Positions 24,694 through 35,194 of a stretch of DNA of 64,000 nucleotides are shown piece by piece. Positions within the stretch are counted from its first letter, which is position 1. Each line of letters begins with the position of its first letter. A program made the position numbers and the translations under genes. This DNA comes from Erodium maritimum (taxonomy: Eukaryota; Streptophyta; Magnoliopsida; Geraniales; Geraniaceae). Where the stretch lies: positions 57,459,675 to 57,523,674 of the forward strand of contig OY997594.1 of NCBI GenBank assembly GCA_963921825.1. Direction: 5' to 3'. The notes below the pieces were generated by a model. The model was not told where the DNA came from, made no database searches, and was given only the letters and a program-made list of their open reading frames with translations.

Positions 24694-25930
24694 GCAGACC
24701 CCGAGCATGGACCCATAGATGCAAGCGGTCCAACATAGGAAGTTCCCGGGCATAGGGGTTCAGCTCTCCGAGCAAAAGGGGACGCCCGTCGAAGCACTAG
24801 GGCTCATTACCCCAGACCCAAGACCGTGCCTCCGTCATCCAAAAATAGAAGTCGAAGACTACAGAGTCAAGATCTTTGACGACCAAGCCTTCTGCAGCCC
24901 GCCCCCACGCGGTGGTGATGATACGGAGGAGAATGTCCTTACGGAGAGGGTTTGACGTCTATAGCTTGCCCATCAGTCCCCACTAGTGACGGGGATGACC
25001 GTGGCATTGGGCGGGGAGTATGGGACCACGACCTAAACCTCCTCATTAACATCGAGGGAGCGGGAGGGGAGCCCATCCTAGAGTGTCGCCATGGATGCCT
25101 ACAACTCTAGTAAAGCCACAATGGTTGGCGAATGTGGCTCATCCAACGAGAGGGCCGCCTTCCAACCACGGACCATACAGACCGGATCAATAAGGAGAGA
25201 GGGGATGAGCGGGATCCTATCCTTATTGGGAAGACAACGACCCAAGCCCAATGCCTTCACTGTCGTACGTGGGAGATCCTCCATCGACACCTTCCCCTAC
25301 GTCGGGTCTTGTTGAAAAGGAGGGGTCGGATCAACCCGAATAGTATGAACGCGGTAAGGAGATAGAGCAGAAACGATGCACAAAGGCGGCGGAGCGAGAC
25401 CCAATGACAGGTTTCTTGTGGATGAAGCAACACCCTTTGGCCGTACCAGACTTCCTTGACGTGGTTTGCTGGTAGTGGTTGGAGTAGAGGCACCCATGGC
25501 GAAGTACCAGTGCAGTGGAGAGAGAGGGTGGTCGACTCGTCGGAGTAGACGGAGGCGCTGAAGGAGACCCGACTAGGGGTTGCTTCGACTTCCTCCTACA
25601 TCCGGGTTCTGAGGCCAGAGGTTTCAAAAATGAAGACGTGGTCTTCGAGGGAGAGGCTTTCACCATGGGCGACATGACGGGGCCGGAAAAGAGTGCAGCA
25701 TCGGCGTCTTCAAGGTTGTCGGCGGCGAAAACATGGCTAAAAAACCCCATGGTCGCAGAGAGGGTGGGTGGCTAGGGCTAGGGTTGCTCTCGATTAGCGA
25801 GATAGTAAATTTGATAAAGTTGAGCATGTTGTGTGTGGTTATGGCGGCCACATAGAGAGCCTCAGGCCGGTTGATAAAGTTGCTGATTGAGGTTGCCTTC
25901 TGGTTTATCTTCCCATCCCCCATAGCGGTT

Positions 25931-27100
25931 GACGGAACTTAGGGTCAGGAGCCATGAACTTTCCATGGCTCCATCCTCCTTCTGAAGGATATACGCACCC
26001 ACATGCAATCGGAGGGGCTGAGTTTTCGATATATGTAGATTGAGATTTGGGCTTCCAATACCCGAGTGGAGGTAAGAACTTTATTGGGCTCAGAGATGGT
26101 CTCGGGCATACAACCGTGATAACAGGGATGAGAGCACTATTTGTGGATGTGGGTGCATCTAGACGTGTCTAGAGCACTTCTCCGCCATGCCCGCCTGTCG
26201 TTTGAGGGATATCCGGACCCAATCTGGGTGAGTCTCTAATATGAAACCTTATTGAACTTCTCGTTCTGATGCGAACGGTTAGGCCATGCTATTTAGGACT
26301 ACAAGGAAAATCTACCAGGTGTGGGCTAGTGGAGACATGATTTGGTGTGTCCGTTAAGTCAAGATGGGCCCTAATGTGGACGGATTCCTCAAGGCAGACT
26401 GGGAACCACGTCCAACATTACCACCTCTATATGGTGAGCAGGTCAAGAAGACACCATCACCAGTGCCACTAACTCTTAGAAATGTGGCGATACTGCCAGG
26501 GTTTACTGCACTATTAGAAGGGGTCAACTACAATCAAGTTCGGAGCTCGATCATCTGACTAAGGCGGTCCTTCAATGGACTGTTCTAAAGGAAGTGAGGG
26601 AGGACCCCAACAATGATGAGAAAGAGAGAGATAGGAACAGAGTGACAACCTAGCCTACTAAACTCCATGGCCTAAGTAACGAGGGTCTGGTATCAAACGC
26701 CTCTACCTCTAAACCCTATCACCCCTATCATTACTAATATAACCCCTACTGCCACTACGGAGGAATGGTCGACACCACAGCACCGGAAGAGGGAGGTACC
26801 CTCAATGGGCCGTTAGCGCTAAAGCAGAGCCAAAGGAAGTGAAGAGGAGGAAGTCACATTCCGGGGAAAACCCCAATAGGCCCATGCACAAAAGGCCCAA
26901 CTAAAGAAACATGTATTTGAAGTGCTGGTGTCATACCCCCCACAAGAGAGCTAGGGGAAATCGGTGGCCTGATTACCAAGGAGAGGTTAGTGAAGCAGTC
27001 TCGCCAAGAGACATGAGGTTTAGGTAGGGAGTAGGACTATTGGTTGGAGGATTGCCCTACTCCGCTCTCGACTAGGTTTCTCTTGTCATCCTCCATAAGG
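25931..27100. other. Unclassified, possibly degenerate retroposon sequence
   Basis: GC content is higher than in the spacers, with fragments such as GPNVDGFLKADWEPRPTLPPLY (plus, 26364 onward) and a KRKSHSGENPNRP-like basic stretch. These could be the remains of LINE ORF1 C-terminal sequence, but no diagnostic motif is present. No gene is called. Confidence 0.3.
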
Positions 27101-27109
27101 CTGGACATC

Positions 27110-27742
27110 ACATTTTTTTCCATTAGGAAAGAAGACCATCCATAAACACTTTTGGCGTACCCCTCTTCACAGGTTAAAGACCTCCTTCACAGGGCCAACT
27201 TGTTCGATAGACAGTGCAGAAAGATATGATCTGAATCTTCAAAAACCAATTTGCAAGACTTACAGAGCATTTCAGAAAGGGAAATACTACTTTGGCCTTA
27301 TATAGCTGGGAGGGCTTATGGCCTAGGAGACTTTGGCTTAAATGGCTTCGTGTTGCTTATATTGCCCTGTGGGTTTTATGGTTGAGGAGAAATGCAGTGG
27401 TGTACTCTAATGTTATCGACATTGTTGAAGTATCTTTTTTGAAGTTGCAACACCTATCCTTCAGTCTTCTTCTGTCAGCAGGTTTATTACTTTCGGAGAC
27501 AACCTTTGTCGTTTGGCAAAGAAGCCCGAGATCATGCTTGGTTTAATCATTGGCTTCGATGTTTCTACAGGTTTATAGCATGTTGGTAGTTCCTGCTTAC
27601 AGATACTTTAGTCTGGTTATGTCTTTATTATGTTCTTGTTTTTTCAGAAAAGGGTCACTTTGGCCACGTTTCTGCTTTTCATTGTACCACTATTCAGTAT
27701 AATGAAATCTTTCAACTCGCTTATCAAAAAAAAAAAAAAAAC
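27110..27742 (+). mobile_element. LINE ORF2 C-terminal fragment with inverted 5' part (twin-priming product)
   Basis: The plus-strand part (about 27290-27550) encodes AYIALWVLWLRRNAVVYSN, the C-terminal ORF2 segment of plant LINEs. It is followed by a 3' untranslated region and an A-run ending at 27742. Immediately upstream, the minus strand (27285 down to about 27110) encodes CKSCKLVFEDSDHIFLHC, the zf-RVT zinc-binding segment. In an intact LINE that segment lies just before the plus-strand part on the same strand. Adjacent pieces in opposite orientation next to a poly(A) end are the classic result of twin priming during target-primed reverse transcription. Confidence 0.75.
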
Positions 27743-29834
27743 TTGTTCGTAGGCAATCTAAAGTAGTTGGAATCTAGTTTCGGTTTTTCACTCATGTGTT
27801 AAAGTAGTTTCATGTCAATCTACGATGAAAAGTAGATATTTTTGTACAGGTCAAGAGCGACAGTGCACCTACTTATATGTAGGGATCCTGGACTCCAATC
27901 TGGAATCCAAAGGAAATCGCAAAAGATGGTTGTTGATGATCTACTATCAATGGGGGGTCTGAGAGCATTGAAATCGAAACGATTGAAAGCTAGTCCAATA
28001 TAATTTCATTCGTCATAAACAAGTACTGGGAGTCCATGATAACGAGGACCACCAACAACGAGAGTGATCGAAAGCAAGACAAACGCAATTAAGAAGAAGA
28101 GGCGCATGATCTCACACTCCCCTTTTTATTTAATTTCTAAATTGTACTAAGGTTATAGGGTTCTGTCAGTATTGTTTTTTCTTTGCGCTCAAAAAAGATT
28201 GCAGAAAAATTTAATACATTACTTTTACGTTGTACATCATGTCTAATACGTTGTGGAAGGTAACTTTAAGTATGTAATAAACTGATACTGAACTAGAGGT
28301 TTTGGAGACAAAGATTAATCAAAAGCTGGCATGATTAGCATAAATGTCCACTATTCAGCTGACATGCACTACTGTGTATGCATAGTTTGCCAGTAATGTC
28401 ATGCTTTTATTTTGAATTGCCTGTAATTTTATACACACATAGAACAGAAAAAAGTATGACATTTCAAAGCGATTAAATTCTTATCTATGCATCTCCTAAG
28501 AAATTAAAGGGTAACAGAAAATTCCAGTGGATGGATATATGCTTGCTTCAAAAGAATAAACTTAATATTTGAGGATATGACTTTTTAAGTTGTAATTTCT
28601 GGTTTTTACTCTTAATATTTGGTAAATCAGGATTTTAGATCTTCTTCTCTTTGGATTTTCCTCCGAGAATTCTAGTATCTTTGCTATGAATTGCTCTGTC
28701 ATGTATTTCTTGAGGGCATGGTCCCTTGGACTGGTTTTTTCAAAACCACTCCCTATTGTTTCTATTGCTGATAAAAAAAAGAATGAAGTTAATGTTTATT
28801 TTTGATATGCTTTTCACCAGTAACATATTAATTAGACAAAACTATGATCTAGGGTTTACAGGTGCAATTGATAATAGACAAGAGAATTATACAGATTCTG
28901 ATCTAGATTGTGATGCACTGTACATAAATAAAAGTAAAATATTGTTTTTGCTACAATTTAAGCTTTAAAGTTGAAGCTACCCAAGGTAGCTAGTTCATAG
29001 AAACAAGACAGAGAGAATAGATCTCATGCATGCATAAACGTGAAAGATCAGCAAGCAAACATATATATAGCAAGTACTGGATATGTTTTACATGTACACA
29101 CACAATGCAACAAGCATATTCTCTTCTTCTGATTGTTTTTAATTTAAAAAAAAAAACAAGGAAGGAGAGGCAGCTAGGGTTTTTGTTTGGCCGCAAGGTT
29201 TTAGCAAGAACCCTAAAAAGGGAAAGGGGACAAAAAACAAGATTATAAGGAAGGAATCCAGACTTAGCTATATATATAATAAGCTGTCGACCGGTCACAC
29301 TCATTGTTGCCTTCATGGCTTCAAACTCCATGCAAAGACAAACCAATCTATTTTGTCTATTACCCAATTCATTTCATTTATTTATTTTCGGTTTCACAAA
29401 ATAATATTGGACAAGACCTCTACAGTCTACAACCAGGACCAGAACCAGAACCAGAACCAGAGGCAGTCCAATCAAAGCTTCTTCTCCCTAAAACAAAATA
29501 GAGTTATGGAAGAGACAGCTCATTACCCCTTAGAATAGAGTATCAACTCTAATGTCCAAACAAATCTCTTCAAAAAAAATATATATATTAAGACCCAACT
29601 AGCTACATGCTAGAAACCAAAAGTTCCCATCTAAGAATAATATAAATTCAATAACAAATGTATATAATAATAAATCGAGAGACTAGTATTTTTATATTTA
29701 AACATAAAAAATTGGATAGAGGAAGGTAGGCAGGGGACAAGAGTAATATCAACAAGAAGTCTCATATTAGATAAAGAAGGTGAATTAAAATAACAAGAAA
29801 TGACAGGCTTTGGATTGAGAAGATTGACCCATTT

Positions 29835-29875
<41 letters not shown>

Positions 29876-30230
29876 ATAATATATGATGTGCGTACCATAG
29901 TGATCATGTAGGTGCAAGAAGATGGCAAGAACTCTAACATCAATCTTGTCTCACTGCACCTGCTCCATCATCGGACACATGATCCATCTCCTACGATCAA
30001 AACTGCATTCTACGATCAATCATCATTCCAAATCAAAAAGCACAAACACACAATGTGATCAAGTAGTAAAATTTCAGAGGAGAGAGATTTAATCCAATAT
30101 ATAATAATATTCCCCATGACTTGTGACCTTGAATCAAATTCTAAAAATTTGTGCTTGTCTTTAGCATGTCCATGCATGGATGAGTGATATAATAAATAAT
30201 TATAAATATAGGAGACGAGCAAGGGCGAGG
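27743..30230. other. Downstream flank of the BOP-like gene; no gene recognised
   Basis: About 2.5 kb of mostly AT-rich sequence with no transposon ends or protein domains recognised. It contains a hexamer repeat (ACCAGA units, 29432-29461) and an (AT)n run (29838-29867). The portion nearest 30230 must hold the 3' untranslated region of the host gene. I could not fix its poly(A) site. Confidence 0.5.
29838..29867. repeat. (AT)15 microsatellite
   Basis: Uninterrupted AT dinucleotides, about 360 bp downstream of the host gene stop codon. Confidence 0.9.
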
Positions 30231-32159
30231 TCAGAAGTCGTGAGGGTGGTGGTGATGGTACATTGCGTGGTTAAGCGACGCCGTTCCATGCCTCTGGCTG
30301 TTGTGGGTGGTTGTACTGTCACTCTCACCTCCTCCCATCTGATGAGCTGCTCCGAGGTTCAAATACACCAGCCTCGAGTCCAGATTCAGGTTCGTGTTAT
30401 GATGATGATCGTGTGCGCTCGTGTTGTTGGGCGGGTATATGGTGGTGGACGACGACGTATTGGCGCCGTCCTCCCGCGACAGAACCAGCGCTGCTGACTG
30501 GACCAGCTCGAGGCAGAGCCGGAGCTTGTTGGGCTCGATATGGGTCAGCCCCGGCACCGCTCCTTTGAACAGGAAGTCGGAGGTTAGGGTTCGGAGGACA
30601 TCCAGCGGAGTCACGCCGTCCACCGTGCGCACGTTGGGGTCGGCGTGGTGGTCGAGGAGCACGGCCACCATGTCCGGAGACACCATCTCGGCGGCTATGT
30701 GGAGGGGGGTTTTCCCGGCCTGTCCGGCGGGGTAGTTGACGTCGGCGGCGCCGAGCTCCAGGAGGTCCTTGACGACCTCCCTTGTGCAGTTCTCGACGGC
30801 GTAGTGTAGGGCTAGGGACTCGTCTAGGTTGAGGCCCTCCCCCATGACCATGAGCTTGACGAGCTCCACGTCGGAGGAGTCCAGCGCCCGCCTCATGCGG
30901 CGGATCTTGTGGTCCTCGAGGTCGTGATTGTGGTGGAGGGGGATGAAGGAGCGGCGGGAGAGGGAGGACTTGAGGCGGAGCTCCTCGATCTTGGCGACGA
31001 CGTCGATGGGGAGGTGCTTGGCGAGGACTTCCGGGGGGAGCCCCGACTTGGCGACGAGGTGGGAGCAAGTGGTCCATAGCTGCTGCATGTCTTGCTTTCG
31101 GGACGCGATCAGTACTTTCATTACGTCCTCTATGGATGCTTTCTCCACCATGCTCACCAATTGCTTCTGCAAAATGCAAATACATCAATGAGGAAAGTGA
31201 AAGATTTGGGGTTCTAGTACAGTGAAAGACAAGACTCCAGACTAACACCCAAATATGGAAAGTTTGGGCTTGCAGTTTAAAGCTAAAGAGATAGACACCC
31301 AATTCAAGAAACCCATCAAAATGTGGACACATCCCATTAAACAATCAAACCCTCACCCAACATTTTCCCCAAACCACAAATTCAGAGATTCAACATTCTA
31401 CAGTCACAACCCCTTAAGACCACATATCATATGTGAAAGAAAATAAAACATATCACTTCAAAAAGCAAGTAATAACGAAAAATAACATATAAAATCTTAA
31501 TAAACACCACAGTTGTCCAAAACAAAAAACAACTATTGAGATGAGTTTGTTTTCGCAGCTTCAGTTGTTTAGAACTCGATTGTTATGGTTTCTTTCTGAA
31601 TTGATCATGTTTGGATCTTTTTCTTTCTAATAAAATTTTATGAGTTCATAAAAAATAAAAAGAGATGAGAAACATCACAGGAAAGTAAAATGATATATAC
31701 CTGAGTGAGCAAAGCGAGCTGTTCGACCCCGAAAGATCTAGCGGCGGCGAGGGTGTCGAGGGCGAGATCGACGGCGGAGGAGCAGTGCGTGTGCCAGCAG
31801 CCGCGCTCGCCGCAATTGGGTCGGGGCTCGTGCTTCTGGGGGACGATGGAGACCTGTCCGCTGTAGAGGAACTGGAGGAGGAGCAGGAACACCTCGTAAC
31901 CCACCGAATTAACCGGAATAACCCCGCCGGCCCTGGACCCGGGGCTCGACCGCCCCCCGGCCGGGTCGATCCCGGAGGGCGAGTCCGGCCCGCCGCAGAA
32001 GTACTTGCGGAAGAAGAGGCTCCGGGCGGCGAGGATGCACTTGTGCGCGTGGACCAGACGCCCCTCCACGCTGAAAGTCACATCGCTGAAAGCCTGGCCG
32101 TTGATCAGAAGGTTCAGATAATCTAACGACAGAGATCTCAGGGACTCCTCCAGGCTCAT
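30231..32159 (-). CDS. BOP: BTB/POZ-ankyrin transcriptional co-regulator, BLADE-ON-PETIOLE/NPR5-like (two exons)
   Basis: Exon 1 is 32159-31701 (153 codons) and exon 2 is 31166-30231 (311 codons plus stop). The junctions are CAG/GTATAT and TTTTGCAG/AAG, phase 0, giving 464 residues, close to known BOP proteins (roughly 470-490). The BTB domain spans about residues 18-110 (FSDVTF, HAHKCILAARS, LLQFLYSG). An NPR-type C2HC zinc finger, CGERGCWHTHC, lies at 116-126. A DUF3420-type helix region (KHLPIDVVAKIEELRLK) lies near 203-220. Ankyrin repeats span about 245-335, the clearest being GKTPLHIAAEMVSPDMVAVLL. The tail ends in a histidine-rich MYHHHHPHDF. Family knowledge: BOP proteins are nuclear and cytoplasmic co-activators. 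They lack a DNA-binding domain, work with TGA bZIP factors, act as CUL3 ubiquitin-ligase adaptors, and pattern leaf bases, floral organs and abscission zones. The gene looks whole. BOP1 versus BOP2 cannot be assigned. Confidence 0.96.
31167..31700 (-). other. Intron of the BOP-like gene
   Basis: A 534-bp GT-AG phase-0 intron at the conserved position between the BTB/zinc-finger exon and the ankyrin exon. It is AT-rich and contains a retroposon tail (31546-31661) close to the 5' splice site. Confidence 0.93.
31546..31661 (+). mobile_element. 116-bp retroposon 3' tail inserted in the BOP-like intron
   Basis: GAGATGAG is duplicated at 31538-31545 and 31662-31669 around a segment that ends CATAAAAAATAAAAA. 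The body matches the tail at 16395-16500 (TTTCGCAGCTTC, TTGTTATGGTTT, GGATCTTTTTCTTTCTAA). It is a severely 5'-truncated LINE or a short SINE, antisense to the host gene, with its end about 39 bp from the 5' splice site. Confidence 0.8.
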
Positions 32160-32420
32160 GATTTAGGGTTCTCTTGGTATATATGTATATTGACCGTGAC
32201 CGGAGAGGCAGCTAAACCCTAATCGTGGCGGAGGACATGGCGGTAGAGAGGAGAGGATATATGGTGGTTGTCGAGAATCTTGTGTGATGAATGGAGGAGA
32301 GAGTGGTGTGGTGCTGTGTAGATAGATATTATTTTGTTTAGAGAGAGAAAGTGAGAAGCAATATGGGTGGCTATTCTGGGCGGCCGACTCTATTTAAATA
32401 AATTTTTATTATTGTTTACT
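32160..32420 (-). promoter_or_regulatory. 5' untranslated region and core promoter of the BOP-like gene
   Basis: TATTTAAATA at 32391-32400 (palindromic, so it also reads on the minus strand) sits about 230 bp before the start codon and is a plausible TATA box. Downstream of it the minus strand is pyrimidine-rich (CTTCTCACTTTCTCTCTC at about 32341-32358), typical of plant leaders. There is no ATG in frame immediately upstream of the chosen start at 32159, and the start gives the conserved MSLEESLRSLSLDYLNLLING opening. Confidence 0.55.
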
Positions 32421-33334
32421 GGGAACAAATGATCACCCCAATTATTTTATTTAACAAACTAATTAATTTTAATTTTTAACCATCGTATTTTTATGTTTTC
32501 CGACTACGTGGAGAAAAATATAATGATTCTGTGGATAATAAAAACAAATGATATTTGTTTGATTGACTTAATTACATGTGTTGACTCCTAATAGTAAAAC
32601 TCTCTTTTTGCTCTGTTTTCGTGAAAAAGTGTTCGACTGTTCGCTGCCCAATAGGATCCTAAGAGTTTTTTTTTTCTTGGACCTTATATCAAATGATCAA
32701 ACATCAATAAACTCGATTTAGCTTCTAATTAAGGTGGCAAATTGAATAATAATAATAAAAACTTTGTTAGGGTTGAGAGCTCTTAGCCTTAGTCATTGTA
32801 GTCGTCATCATAGAACGGCTGTATATTGTGCATGTTTCTAAGTACCACGAGATCGATCATGAGTATCCTCTTTTCTCTATTCCTGTTAGTACTTTTCTTT
32901 ACGCATCTACAAGTCTGCGGTGATGTATCGAAAGGATGGTACATGGATGACGAAACACGACTCTCTGTTGTGGTGATGCTCACATTCTTCGTGTTAGCCT
33001 CCCACGTCTCGAGCAGGGACACGACCAACGATATAGTCAGGAAAAATAAGACGAATCAGGCGAGGACTACTATGCATTCTCACCAAGCCCAATGAGTAAG
33101 CAAGGATTCAAGAATTTTTACCGGGAGAGATCCCAAAATCATACTTGTCAAGTTCAAGTTCGGTTGCACATGACGAAAAGATTCCTTGAAAAGAAGGGAT
33201 CAAACACCGTTTAGACACTACTTTGAGCGGTTTTTGGCTGTTTTTATTTCTGTTCTATATTTGGTTTTCAACCCTGTTTAAGTTTTAAGTCCTATTTACC
33301 ACAAACTGTCATGTGGTTGTCTTCATGGGCCTGA
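32421..33334. other. Upstream flank of the BOP-like gene; no gene confirmed
   Basis: AT-rich sequence with no repeat ends. A plus frame at 32826-33095 (89 codons, with a hydrophobic stretch after MSILFSLFLLVLFF) could be a small secreted peptide by shape. It matches no plant peptide-hormone motif I know and overlaps an open minus frame, so I do not call it. Confidence 0.4.
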
Positions 33335-34210
33335 AACCATGGAGGCCATCAGACCTCTCCTCTCCCTTCCCCTCCTCCCTCCTTTCATTGCCCGCTTCTG
33401 TTTCTGGGCGCGCTTCCTTTGATTGGAAGAGCTTTCTGGACCTTCTCATTGTTCTCCCCCGTTAGTTTTGACCCCCCCTAGAGCAGTCTTTGTTCTGCTC
33501 TGATTTTGCTAAGGAGTTCGATTTCCTTGTTCAGTAAGGATTGGTTCAGGGATCTCGCGGGGGAGTTGCGTTGGAATGGGATTGGGGGCGTTGACAATCC
33601 GATGCCCATATGTTCGGTGTATGTGCCCATGTGGTATTTCAGCATCGATAATGGCTAAGGAGCAACTCCAAGTTCAGAAAGCACTCGATGTGGCAAAGTC
33701 ACAATGGTACCATTTCAAGGCGATCGTGATAGCCGGAATAACTTCTTTTGTGTGGAGTCCAGTTGTTGTGGGGTGTTTGCAGGTGCCAGTCGTGTGTTGT
33801 TCGTTGGATTTGGTAATCGGGGTAATTCTCTCCAGCCTTTTGTTTGCCTTTCCGGTGGTTTCGTGCTCGGTGTTTTCGTGTCTTGTTTTCAGTCGGATGA
33901 AGACCCGATGGTTCTGTCTTAGGAATCAGGTTGCTTCCCTGTGCTCTACGCTCTATCGAAAGAGGTCCATGTGGTTTCTATAAGCTTGGTTTCGTTGTAG
34001 TGTTTTGTCCTCAGCTGATGGAGGTACCGATTATTCTGTATCATGAATCGGGATTGGTTATTTAAGCTCTTGACCATGTGGTTTGTTATTTTTGTATTTA
34101 TTTTTCTTGTTTTAAGATATCTCGGTTGATCTGTATTTTTTTGGTTGATCTCCTTAATCTGTATTTTTACTCTACATACAATCATTAATAAAATATTGCT
34201 TATAACAAAA
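33335..34210 (+). mobile_element. Retroposon-like segment carrying a gene fragment
   Basis: A pyrimidine-rich 5' part (CCTCTCCTCTCCCTTCCCC at about 33354) resembles plant LINE leaders. The segment ends with AATCATTAATAAAATATTGC and ATAACAAAAAG, like a LINE 3' end. It encloses a piece of a phosphate-transporter gene. The edges are approximate and no target duplication was found. Confidence 0.4.
33651..33737 (+). pseudogene. N-terminal fragment of a PHT1-type phosphate transporter
   Basis: The frame [20 protein letters not shown], then HFKAIVIAG, closely matches the conserved start of plant PHT1 high-affinity phosphate/proton symporters ([37 protein letters not shown]). The match fades after the IAG residues, where the first membrane segment and the TDAYD motif should follow. 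No further transporter sequence is nearby. It is a truncated gene piece copied or carried into a repeat, and it starts at the genuine initiation codon of the family. Confidence 0.8.
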
Positions 34211-34569
34211 AGTACGAAATAGCGTTGGATTCAAAATTACTTTCATTTGATCATGAATCCATGATTATGTGGAGATTTAAAATGATGGGATTGAGATTAT
34301 AAATTTACTACCGAAGACCTTTTTTTTTATCATACTACCAAAGACTTAAAGATTATATATGTTTTTTATTAAGTGTATATTCGAATATAATATAAATGTG
34401 AAAAGGAAAAATTAAAATCGGGAGGAGATCGAGTAAGTTTGATGTTAGGGTGACTGTTAAACCTAATAAAACACACTGGTTAAGATGTTAACAATCATCT
34501 CAAATTATTACTGTACACTATCACTAATTTCTGGGTACAGTATATTTATCCCTCTTTTGACCTATCTTT
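34211..34569. other. AT-rich spacer
   Basis: Nothing recognised. Confidence 0.35.
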
Positions 34570-34578
34570 TTTATAAAA

Positions 34579-34968
34579 GGGATAATGTCGAATCCCAACT
34601 GTGTTGCAAATGTGTTTTTCACGTCCTAACTGTGTTTACCTTTTTGTGACATGTCCTATATCAAAGATGTTTTTTTTTACAAAACATGAAAAATGACACC
34701 AAAGAAGTGGTATAACGTTTGCATTCGATGGTTTTTCCTCTTAATTTGCGTTTATCAGTGCACTACAAAAAAAGAGCTAGGTGGTATAAATTTACAAAAA
34801 AAAACACTTTTTGTGTCATTTTTTATGTTTTGTCAAAAAAAATCCACCTTTTGTATAGGACATGTGACAAAATGTGACCTTTGGTATAGGACATGTCACG
34901 AAAAGGTGGCCACAATTAGAACGTGAAAAAAAAACATTTCCAACACAGTTAGGACTCGGCGTTATCCC
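34579..34968. mobile_element. Mutator-like MITE with perfect 9-bp target duplication
   Basis: TTTATAAAA is duplicated at 34570-34578 and 34969-34977. The 390-bp element is almost entirely two long inverted arms: GGGATAATGTCGAATCC on the left, GGGATAACGCCGAGTCC read from the right. Both then continue CAACTGTGTTG-like, TTCACGT, GTGACATGTCCTATA and AAAACATRAAAAATGACAC. Long inverted ends with a 9-bp duplication are typical of non-autonomous Mutator-like elements. Confidence 0.88.
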
Positions 34969-34977
34969 TTTATAAAA

Positions 34978-35194
34978 CTCAACTGCCTTGACAATATTGT
35001 ATTCTTTCAATTGACGTAGTCACTTTCAATATATTATTTTTCGGCAGAATAACAGTATGTGGGAAATAAAGCTAACAATACTAAAGATTTTAGGAATTCC
35101 CCGACCCAATTCAGATATCTCTCACATATTCTAAATTATCTGACTTCTGTAGTAATTGTGAGATGATTGGACTTGGCATCATGGAGTGTCCCCG
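34978..35194. other. Short spacer
   Basis: No feature recognised. Confidence 0.35.

Larger units (their letters stand above)
20655..25930 (-). mobile_element. Half-LINE b: ORF1 plus 3' tail without ORF2, interrupted by an LTR-derived element
   Basis: In minus sense, ORF1 starts near 25750 (MGFFSHVFAADN). It runs through a DUF4283/RRM-like section (FDGRPLLLGELNPYARELP then LHLWVHARGL, about 24900-24700) and reaches a zinc knuckle, CFNCGRLGHFVRDC (21378-21419). It then passes to the family tail (GACGGTTCTAGTAG, about 20700-20870) and ends in an AT-rich tract. No endonuclease or reverse transcriptase lies between knuckle and tail. The reading frame is damaged. An element at 21643-24693 sits inside ORF1; removing it restores a GLPPLVWTKETW reading across the junction, as expected for this family. 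The 5' edge is approximate. Confidence 0.75.

Noticed and set aside
30397-31344. Long second minus frame and plus frames overlapping the BOP-like exon 2
   Set aside because: Shadow frames of a GC-rich conserved exon. The frame used by the gene matches the family and joins exon 1 in phase.
32826-33095. Possible small secreted peptide gene (89 codons, hydrophobic N-terminal region)
   Set aside because: No known peptide-hormone motif (CLE, IDA, RALF, PSY, CEP), a second hydrophobic stretch in the middle, and an overlapping open minus frame. It is best treated as chance.
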